Positions 7,972 to 14,387 of a stretch of DNA of 25,935 nucleotides are shown here, piece after piece (within the stretch, counting starts at the first letter, position 1; each line of letters opens with the position of its first letter). The DNA comes from JBKPCD01 sp046727175 (GTDB taxonomy: Bacteria; Acidobacteriota; Vicinamibacteria; Vicinamibacterales; 2-12-FULL-66-21): the NCBI GenBank assembly GCA_046727175.1, contig JBKPCD010000127.1, positions 1 through 25,935 on the forward strand, read 5' to 3'. Both the position numbers and the translations under genes were made by a program. The notes under the pieces were generated by a model. That model saw only the letters and a program-made list of their open reading frames with translations. It was not told where the DNA came from and ran no database searches.

Positions 7972-9276
7972 TCACAATTTCACCAGGCGCCTGAGCGCTT
8001 GTTTCCCCGCATACTGGGCCCGCGATCCGAGCTCCTCCTCGATTCGGAGCAGCTGGTTGTACTTCGCGACGCGATCCGATCGGCTCGCCGAACCGGTCTT
8101 GATCTGCCCCGCAGCCGTCGCGACGGCGAGATCGGCAATTGTCGTGTCCTCCGTTTCTCCGGATCGATGGGAGATTACGCTGGCGTATCCAGCGTCGCGC
8201 GCCAGGGCGACGGCATCAAGCGTTTCGGTCACGGTGCCGATCTGATTGAGCTTCACCAGCAGCGCGTTGCCGATGCCTTCCGCGATGCCGCGCGTCAGGA
8301 TTTCAGGATTCGTCACGAACACATCGTCGCCAACCAGCTGGATCCGGTTTCCGAGCGTACGGGTCAGCAGCTTCCAGCCGGTCCAGTCGCCTTCGGCGAG
8401 CCCGTCTTCGATCGAAATGATCGGATACTGTCGCACCCAGTCCTCGTAGAGCGCGACCATCTCCTGGGCGGTGCGCGTCTTTTCTCCTGACTTCTTGAAC
8501 TCGTAAGACTGAGTTTCGTCGTTCCACAGCTCGCTCGACGCAACGTCGAGCGCGATGAACACGTCCTCACCGGCTTTGTAGCCGGCCTGCTGAACGGGTT
8601 CGAGGACGACTTCCACCGCCTCTTGGTTGGATGAAAGACTTGGGGCGAAGCCACCTTCGTCGCCAACGCCCGTCGAACGACCTTTCTTTTTCAGGAGGCC
8701 ACGAAGCGTGTGAAAAATCTCCGCTCCCGCGCGGACGCCTTCCGCAAACGACGGGGCGCCCGCAGGCATCACCATGAACTCCTGAAAGTCGACGCTGCTG
8801 TCGGCGTGCGCGCCGCCGTTCAGGATGTTCATCATCGGAACTGGAAGCGAGTACGAGCCTCCGCCGCCGTACAAGCGAGCGAGATGCGCGTAGAGCGGCA
8901 CGTCTTCGCTGTCCGCGACCGCGCGTGCGAGCGCCATCGAGACGCCAAGGATCGCGTTTGCACCAAGGCGCCCCTTGGTCGGTGTGCCGTCCAGATCGAT
9001 GAGCGCGCGGTCGATCGCGCGCTGCGCCGCATCCTTTCCCGTCAGCGCTCTTGCAATTTCGCCGTTGACGTGGCCGACGGCCTTCGTGACGCCTTTTCCC
9101 TGATATCGCGACTTGTCCCCGTCCCGCAGCTCCAGCGCTTCACGCTGACCTGTGGACGCACCGGATGGCACTGCAGCCCGACCGAACCCACCATCCTCGA
9201 GCGTGATCTCGACTTCAACCGTCGGATTGCCGCGCGAATCCAGAATCTCGCGCCCCTTTATTGACTGAATCTTCAC
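7972..9276 (-). CDS. eno: Enolase (phosphopyruvate hydratase)
   Basis: Converts 2-phosphoglycerate to phosphoenolpyruvate in glycolysis and gluconeogenesis. Its 434 residues are the normal length. The N-terminus REILDSRGNPTVEVEI, the active-site segment NGGAHADSSVDFQEFMV (histidine about 156), GVGDEGGFAPSL, the metal site SIEDGLAEGDW, catalytic lysine about 341 in LVKLNQIGT, SHRSGETEDTTIADLAVA and the substrate lysine in KYNQLLRIEEELG are all present. The start is GTG at 9276, not ATG, supported by GGGGAAAG five bases upstream and by family alignment. It follows glgC on the same strand with 75 bases between them, filled with purine-rich heptads in the mRNA, so co-transcription is likely. Its 3' end meets the two-way terminator. 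Confidence 0.97.
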   Translation of the reverse strand: MKIQSIKGREILDSRGNPTVEVEITLEDGGFGRAAVPSGASTGQREALELRDGDKSRYQGKGVTKAVGHVNGEIARALTGKDAAQRAIDRALIDLDGTPTKGRLGANAILGVSMALARAVADSEDVPLYAHLARLYGGGGSYSLPVPMMNILNGGAHADSSVDFQEFMVMPAGAPSFAEGVRAGAEIFHTLRGLLKKKGRSTGVGDEGGFAPSLSSNQEAVEVVLEPVQQAGYKAGEDVFIALDVASSELWNDETQSYEFKKSGEKTRTAQEMVALYEDWVRQYPIISIEDGLAEGDWTGWKLLTRTLGNRIQLVGDDVFVTNPEILTRGIAEGIGNALLVKLNQIGTVTETLDAVALARDAGYASVISHRSGETEDTTIADLAVATAAGQIKTGSASRSDRVAKYNQLLRIEEELGSRAQYAGKQALRRLVKL

Positions 9277-9307
9277 GATTGCTTTCCCCTTTTCTTTTCT
9301 TCCGTCG

Positions 9308-9356
9308 TTTTCCCTTGTCCCTTGTCCCTTGTCCCTTTTTCCTTTTCCCTTTTACC
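9308..9356. repeat. Seven-unit heptad array between glgC and eno
   Basis: Seven 7-base units lie in perfect register: TTTTCCC, three TTGTCCC, then TTTTTCC, TTTTCCC and TTTTACC. In the mRNA these are GGGACAA-type units, each like a ribosome-binding sequence. The last unit contains the glgC stop codon (9352-9354). The array makes up most of the 5' leader of enolase. Confidence 0.88.
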
Positions 9357-10620
9357 GTTCTGAACCTCGACGATCGAATTCAGCTTCGATGTTCAGGACC
9401 TCATCGGAGATCTCACCGATGAACGGCTGATCGTCGGTCGTGACGACGACTATCCCGCTCTCCGTGACGGTGTGACGACGGCGATCCTCTTCGTCGTTGT
9501 AGCCGATGAGCGCGCCGCGCGGGATGAACACGTCCCGGTCGATAATCGCGCGCCGAATGCGCGCGTGCCGGCCGACACGTACGCCCGGCATGAGAATGCT
9601 GAGATCGACGGTGCAGAAGCTATGGACGCGCACGTTCGGGCAGAGCACGCTGCCCGTGACGCGGCTGCCGGAGATGATGCACCCGGCTGAGATGATCGAA
9701 TCGAGGGCCTGGCCGCACCGCCGACCGTCGTCGGCAAACACGAACTTCGCGGGCGGCGCCTGTACCTGATACGTCCGCAGCGGCCATTCCGGGTCGTACA
9801 AGTTGAAATCGGGATTGACGTGGCAGAGATCGATGTTCGCGTCGTAGTACGCGTCCAGCGTCCCGATGTCGCGCCAGTATTTCGCTGCCTTCTTGTTCTC
9901 GTCGTAGAAGCGATAGGCGTAAACAGGCACCTGCGAGATCAGCGCCGGGATGATGTCCTTGCCGAAATCGTGCGTCGTCGACTGCGCCGCATCGGCTTCC
10001 AACGCTGGCTCCAGCACCTTCATGTCGAAGATGTAGATGCCCATCGACGCGAGGACCTGATCGCCATGCGGGAGATGACGCGGCTTCTCGAGAAACCCGG
10101 TGAGCCGATCGTTCTCGTCGACTTCGATGACGCCGAAGCGGCTCGCCTCCCCGGACGGGATTTCAATGGTCGCAAGAGTTACTGCGGCGCGACGCTCCTG
10201 ATGGAATCGCAGCATCTTCGCGTAGTCCATTTTGTAGACGTGATCGCCGGAAAGGACGAGAAGCTGCCGTGGGTTCTCGCGGAGTATCGAATAAAGATTC
10301 TGATAGACGGCGTCCGCCGTCCCGAGATACCAGTGTTCTCCGACGCGCTTCTGAGGGCTCAGAATTTCGACGAACTCGCCGAGCTCGTCGGCAACCACGC
10401 TCCAGCCCATGCGGATGTGGCGGCTGAGCGACAGCGACTTGTATTGGAGCGCGATGAAGATCTTTCGCAGACCGGAGTTGATGCAGTTGCTGAGGGTGAA
10501 GTCGATGATGCGGTATGGGCCGCCGAAATATACCGCCGGCTTCGCCCGTTCCTTGGTGAGCGGGTACAGGCGCTCTCCCACCCCGCCCGCCAGCACCATT
10601 ACGAGGACATCGTCCTGCAC
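9352..10620 (-). CDS. glgC: Glucose-1-phosphate adenylyltransferase (ADP-glucose pyrophosphorylase)
   Basis: Makes ADP-glucose from ATP and glucose 1-phosphate, the committed step of bacterial glycogen synthesis. The 422 residues match GlgC. The N-terminal nucleotidyltransferase domain has LAGGVGERLYPLTKERAKPA (about 11-30), GPYRIIDFTLSNCINSGLRK, GTADAVYQNLY (about 100), LSGDHVYKMDY, and FLEKP. The C-terminal part is a left-handed beta-helix with hexapeptide character (SIISAGCIISGSRVTGSVL, RRAIIDRDVFIPRGALIG). The start is GTG at 10620, with GAGG upstream. The stop codon lies in the heptad array before enolase. No other glycogen genes are in the window. Allosteric control by sugar phosphates is usual for the family. 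Confidence 0.95.
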   Translation of the reverse strand: MQDDVLVMVLAGGVGERLYPLTKERAKPAVYFGGPYRIIDFTLSNCINSGLRKIFIALQYKSLSLSRHIRMGWSVVADELGEFVEILSPQKRVGEHWYLGTADAVYQNLYSILRENPRQLLVLSGDHVYKMDYAKMLRFHQERRAAVTLATIEIPSGEASRFGVIEVDENDRLTGFLEKPRHLPHGDQVLASMGIYIFDMKVLEPALEADAAQSTTHDFGKDIIPALISQVPVYAYRFYDENKKAAKYWRDIGTLDAYYDANIDLCHVNPDFNLYDPEWPLRTYQVQAPPAKFVFADDGRRCGQALDSIISAGCIISGSRVTGSVLCPNVRVHSFCTVDLSILMPGVRVGRHARIRRAIIDRDVFIPRGALIGYNDEEDRRRHTVTESGIVVVTTDDQPFIGEISDEVLNIEAEFDRRGSER

Positions 10621-10785
10621 CGTGCCTCAGGCTCCCGTCAAGAGACCAACTCTGCCACCCATTAGAAGCGCCGATGATATCACCCACGTATGGGCCTGAT
10701 CCTCATCCAGCCGGGCTCAGAGGAGGCGCGCGCCAGAGGCCAGTTGCCGAGTCATGACGCGCGGTCGTCAAAGCCCAGCCCATCT

Positions 10786-10814
10786 TTGACTTGGTTGGAT
10801 AGACCGCCTATGAT
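10786..10814 (+). promoter_or_regulatory. Sigma-70 promoter for the secreted-protein/barrel operon
   Basis: TTGACT 10786-10791 and TATGAT 10809-10814 are separated by 17 bases. Transcription would start near 10821, giving a leader of about 66 bases before ATG 10887. Confidence 0.72.
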
Positions 10815-10820
10815 CGACGG

Positions 10821-10862
10821 GATTAGTCAGGTTGATTCGTGAGACTGTGATTCGTGACACGC
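10821..10862. repeat. Short GATTCGT-type heptad array in the leader
   Basis: GATTAGT 10821-10827 and GATTCGT at 10834-10840 and 10849-10855 belong to the same family as the arrays at 3403-3481 and 24860-25031. They lie between the predicted transcription start and ATG 10887. CTCGAGAA is then repeated twice with a 10-base period up to about 10880. Confidence 0.6.
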
Positions 10863-10886
10863 TCGAGAACGCTCGAGAATTCGACG

Positions 10887-12029
10887 ATGCAGCGGCGATG
10901 GTGGGCCGCCGTGGCGCTCGGGCCGATGTTGATTGCCGCGATCGCCGCGCAACAACCGAGCAGGGAGCAGGACAAACAGGAGGCAAGGGCGCGGGAACGC
11001 GTCGAGGAGGCGCAGCGGCAGGAAGGTCAGGCGATCCTGAGCCTCGCCGACGCGGCGATGGCAGGCAAGCCGGTTCCATCGGACTTTCCGATTCGGTGGC
11101 AGAACGATTTTCTGAAGGCCCAGCAGGGCACGTTCGTTCCCTTCACGCTGACGATTGATTCGTCGAAGCTGACGTCGCCGTCAGTGATGATGTACGTCAG
11201 AGCTGCCCCGCACGGTGCGACAGCGCCGACACGAAACGACAGACTGGAGAAACCTGAAAAGAAAGGAAGGACCGACAAGAGACGAGTCGAGGTCGCGCCG
11301 GAGGCCCAGTATCCGGTCGATGCCATCTTTCCGGTCGAGCTCTCAGCGGGACCTGGCGGGATGGCGCGAATCCGCCGCGGTTTCTCCGTGGCACCGGGCG
11401 AGTACGACGTCTACGTCATCGTTCGCGAGCGCCTTGCAGGCCGGCCAACCGGCACGCAGCCGAGGACGACCGTGCTGACTCAGCCGTTGAGTGTGCCGAA
11501 CTTCTGGTCCAACGAGTTGACGACCAGCAGCGTCATACTCGCAGATCGGCTGAACGTCCTCAGCGAGCCGATCAGCGCCGACGAGCTGGTCGAGCGGCCG
11601 TATGTCATTGGCCAGAACGACATCACGCCCGCGACGGATCTGAAATTCAAGAAGGATGAGGAGCTCATTGTCGTTTTCCTGGTTTACAACCCGACGGTGA
11701 CTCCGGACAAGAAGTTCGACATCCAGGTGGAGTACCATTTCTTTCGGAGGATCGGACACGGAACTACAGCGGACGCACCACCGGCAGCGGCGCCGCATCC
11801 GCCGGAACGCGAGGGGGAGCGATACTTCAACCACACGGATCCGCAGCGGTTCAACCCGGCGATCATGGGAGCGCAGTTCGACGCAAACGCGGGGCACCCT
11901 GTGATGGCCGGACAAGGAATTCCGCTGGCGGGTTTCGAGCTCGGGGAATATCGGCTGGCGATCCGGGTGACGGACCTGATATCGGGAAAGTCGATTATGC
12001 GCGACGTCAACTTCACGGTGGGCTCCTAG
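10887..12029 (+). CDS. Secreted protein of unknown function preceding a barrel protein
   Basis: A 380-residue protein with an apparent signal peptide (MQRRWWAAVALGPMLIAAIA, cleavage near AIAAQQ), followed by a charged helix (REQDKQEARARERVEEAQRQ). The rest looks like two beta-rich domains: about 75-205 (LTIDSSKLTSPSVMMYVRAA up to YDVYVIVRERL) and about 215-380 (PNFWSNELTTSSVILADRL up to LAIRVTDLISGKS). The final strands resemble the closing beta-sandwich of acidobacterial GWxTD-like secreted proteins, but the GWxTD motif itself is absent. An ATG 33 bases upstream is in frame but would put charged residues before the signal peptide. It is followed 28 bases later by the barrel gene, so a shared envelope role is likely. 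Function unknown. Confidence 0.8.
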   Translation: MQRRWWAAVALGPMLIAAIAAQQPSREQDKQEARARERVEEAQRQEGQAILSLADAAMAGKPVPSDFPIRWQNDFLKAQQGTFVPFTLTIDSSKLTSPSVMMYVRAAPHGATAPTRNDRLEKPEKKGRTDKRRVEVAPEAQYPVDAIFPVELSAGPGGMARIRRGFSVAPGEYDVYVIVRERLAGRPTGTQPRTTVLTQPLSVPNFWSNELTTSSVILADRLNVLSEPISADELVERPYVIGQNDITPATDLKFKKDEELIVVFLVYNPTVTPDKKFDIQVEYHFFRRIGHGTTADAPPAAAPHPPEREGERYFNHTDPQRFNPAIMGAQFDANAGHPVMAGQGIPLAGFELGEYRLAIRVTDLISGKSIMRDVNFTVGS

Positions 12030-12057
12030 CCAGGCGATGCAGTTAACGGAGGTGGCT

Positions 12058-13989
12058 ATGCGACGCCTTACCCGGATGCTTGCGACCGCTGCGATCGCAG
12101 GCATCGCTGCGGCGATCGGCAGCGCGTCACCAGTACTTGCTCAATCGGGCCCCCTCATGCAGGGGCAGACGGCCAGGCTGTTAGGCGGGAGCATCAGCGG
12201 CACCGTCAGCGACGACCGCGGCGGCCCGCTTGCCGGCGCGATCGTCTCCGCGCTTGGCGCGACGATGGCCACGACGATCAGCGATGCGCGCGGGTACTTC
12301 TCGCTCGACGCGCTTCCCTCCGGCGAGTACGTCCTCCAGGCTCACCTCACAGGGTTTTCGGGTTCACCGCGCGAGCGTGTTCGCGTCGGGTCCAGCGTGC
12401 CGGCCGTCTACCGGCTGCAGCTTCGGCGCCTCGATTCTGTCGTCGGCACATCCGGACCGGTAAAGCCGGTGTCGGCACGGCCCATCATGGCTGGCGGGTT
12501 CGGGCTCCCGTCTTCGACGCTCTCCGATCAGCCCGATAGCGACACGGAAAAGACTGACGACGACACCGATCACTCGCACACGGATACCGCGTGGCGGCTG
12601 CGTCATATCAAGCGAAGCATCCTGAAGGACGTCTCGCCCGTTGCCTCTTTCACCGAAGACGATGCCGAACTGCGATCGGGGACGCTCTTCGGAAAGGCGT
12701 TCGATTCGGCAGCAAGCCTCGCGAGCACGTTTTTCAACGATCTGCCGTTCTCCGGCGAGGTCAACGTCCTGACGACCGGAGTATTTGCGCCTGGGAATCT
12801 GTTCACGGGGAACACGCTGCCGCGAGGCGTCGCGTATTTCTCGATTGGCGCGCCGACCTCGGCGGGCGACTGGTCCGCGCGCGCGGCAATGAGCGAGGGT
12901 GATCTGTCATCGTGGATCGTCGCGGGCTCGTTCGCTTCGCGTGCGACGTCGACGCATGCCTACAATCTCGGTCTGTCGTACAGCACACAGGAGTATCTCG
13001 GGGGCAACCCCGCTGCGCTTGCCGCTGTCAGCGACGGCAGCCGCAATGTCGGTGAGCTCTATGGGTTCGATCGGTGGTCGATCTCCCGGGGCCTGACGAT
13101 CGATTACGGCGCGCGATACGCGCACTACGACTACCTCGAAGAGCACGGGACGCTCAGCCCGCGGGTAGGGATTACCATCGAACCGGTCAAGAATACGCGT
13201 GTGGTCACGATGGTTGCGCAGCAGATGACCGCCCCTGGAGCGGAAGAATTTCTCGCGACCGGAGTGCCTGGACCGTGGTTGCCGCCGGAGCGGACCTTCG
13301 CGCCGCTCAGTGGCAATGGCGGTGCGGACCTTCGAGTGGAGCGCACGCGCTCGGTGGACATCGGGCTGGAGCACGAGTTCGTCGACTCCTACACGCTCGG
13401 CATCCACAGATTCTTCCAGGACGTCGACGATCAGCTGGTCAACCTGTTCGGTCTCAACTTACCGAACGGGCCGCGCTCGGTCGGCCACTACTACGTCGCG
13501 ACCGTTGGAGGAGTTTCCTCGGACGGCTGGTCGTTCCGCGTGCAGATCCCTGCGAGCAATAAACGAGTGCATGGCTCGATCGATTACAGCGTCACCCATG
13601 CGCATTGGCTGACTCGCGGCGAGGACGTCCCGGAGGTCGCACGACGATCGCCAGCGGCCGTCAGACCGGAGGTCGAGGATCTTCATGATGTGACGACGTC
13701 GTTCGAGACCGCGATACCGGAAACCGCGACGCGCGTGTTCGTCCTCTATAAGATGAACACGGGGTTCACGAGGGCCGATTCCGTCCTGGCGCGGCCCGGC
13801 TTCGACGGCCGATTCGACGTGCAGGTCAACCAGGCGTTGCCGTTCGATTTCGCGGGAACACGCTGGGAGGTCCTCGTTGGCCTCCGCAATCTGTTCCGCG
13901 ATCCAACGGCGCCGGGTTCCGTCTACGACGAGCTGCTGGTGGTGCGCCCACCAAAACGCGTCGTGGGCGGCTTCCTCGTGCGGTTCTAG
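12058..13989 (+). CDS. TonB-receptor-like outer-membrane barrel with carboxypeptidase-regulatory domain and no plug
   Basis: Start ATG 12058 is chosen because GGAGG (12048-12052) lies five bases upstream; an in-frame ATG at 12037 lacks a ribosome site. The 643 residues begin with a signal peptide (MRRLTRMLATAAIAGIAAAI, cleavage after VLAQ). A carboxypeptidase-regulatory-like beta-sandwich follows at about 45-120 (GGSISGTVSDDRGGPLAGAI, DARGYFSLDALPSGEYVLQA). Then comes an Asp/Thr/His-rich linker (DSDTEKTDDDTDHSHTD). From about 190 to the end there are alternating beta-strands ending in the terminal phenylalanine of outer-membrane barrels (VVGGFLVRF). The plug domain expected between sandwich and barrel in SusC/TonB receptors is not seen, and the length is well below the usual 1000 or so. 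It may be a passive channel or a surface anchor. It is probably co-transcribed with the preceding secreted protein. Confidence 0.82.
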   Translation: MRRLTRMLATAAIAGIAAAIGSASPVLAQSGPLMQGQTARLLGGSISGTVSDDRGGPLAGAIVSALGATMATTISDARGYFSLDALPSGEYVLQAHLTGFSGSPRERVRVGSSVPAVYRLQLRRLDSVVGTSGPVKPVSARPIMAGGFGLPSSTLSDQPDSDTEKTDDDTDHSHTDTAWRLRHIKRSILKDVSPVASFTEDDAELRSGTLFGKAFDSAASLASTFFNDLPFSGEVNVLTTGVFAPGNLFTGNTLPRGVAYFSIGAPTSAGDWSARAAMSEGDLSSWIVAGSFASRATSTHAYNLGLSYSTQEYLGGNPAALAAVSDGSRNVGELYGFDRWSISRGLTIDYGARYAHYDYLEEHGTLSPRVGITIEPVKNTRVVTMVAQQMTAPGAEEFLATGVPGPWLPPERTFAPLSGNGGADLRVERTRSVDIGLEHEFVDSYTLGIHRFFQDVDDQLVNLFGLNLPNGPRSVGHYYVATVGGVSSDGWSFRVQIPASNKRVHGSIDYSVTHAHWLTRGEDVPEVARRSPAAVRPEVEDLHDVTTSFETAIPETATRVFVLYKMNTGFTRADSVLARPGFDGRFDVQVNQALPFDFAGTRWEVLVGLRNLFRDPTAPGSVYDELLVVRPPKRVVGGFLVRF

Positions 13990-14387
13990 GTCTATCCGCC
14001 GGACTTTGTCCATCGGAACGCTTACGCCGCCGCTGCGCTTCTGACGGCGCACTTGCAATCACCCAACGCCCACAATACGCGTCTGTTCCAGCTTTTTGGA
14101 TTAGGGGTCCAGATCATTGGAACCATAGCGGGCACTTGGCTCAAGATGCTTGTTTTACAATGCGTTAGAGTTCTTACTCCGCCCTGATTCGGGGAACACC
14201 GTTTGCTACCGACGGGCCGGATCCGGCAGGATGCTGAAAGACGCGTCCTGGCTGAGGTTCCGAGTTCTCGGTCCTTGGTGCTGATTACGGGAAAACCAGA
14301 ACGTTGGAACCGGAAACCGCGACCTGAGGACCGTGAGCCTCGGGGCCGCGCTTTTCCGCGGCCACTCGTATCGGTTTCGGCACGCAC
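13990..14387 (+). other. Intergenic leader region with stacked hairpins before the histidine kinase
   Basis: 398 bases with no convincing gene. TACAAT at 14156-14161 is a possible -10, with TTGGCT at 14136-14141 as a poorly spaced -35 (14 bases). Downstream lie the 12-base palindrome GCCGGATCCGGC (14216-14227), a hairpin CAGGATGC/GCGTCCTG (14227-14250) with an 8-base loop, a heptad array (14256-14335), and a hairpin GGCCGCG/CGCGGCC (14344-14363) ending 24 bases before the kinase start. This may be a structured leader. It matches no riboswitch that I recognise. Confidence 0.5.
14256..14335. repeat. Heptad array (GGTTCCG / AACCGGA) with inverted arms
   Basis: The left arm has four 7-base units (14256-14283, such as GGTTCCG and GGTCCTT). 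The right arm has six units (14294-14335, such as AACCAGA, AACCGGA and AACCGCG). The spacer is only about 10 bases. CGGTCCT at 14269-14275 is complementary to AGGACCG at 14327-14333, so the arms can pair. Confidence 0.75.

Noticed and set aside
10690..10842. 50-codon open frame starting MGLILIQPG
   Set aside because: No ribosome site, and it covers the promoter at 10786-10814; likely chance.
14130..14165. Possible sigma-54 promoter before the kinase
   Set aside because: TGGCTC is present, but the GC element is 8, not 10, bases from GG, so the -24/-12 spacing fails.
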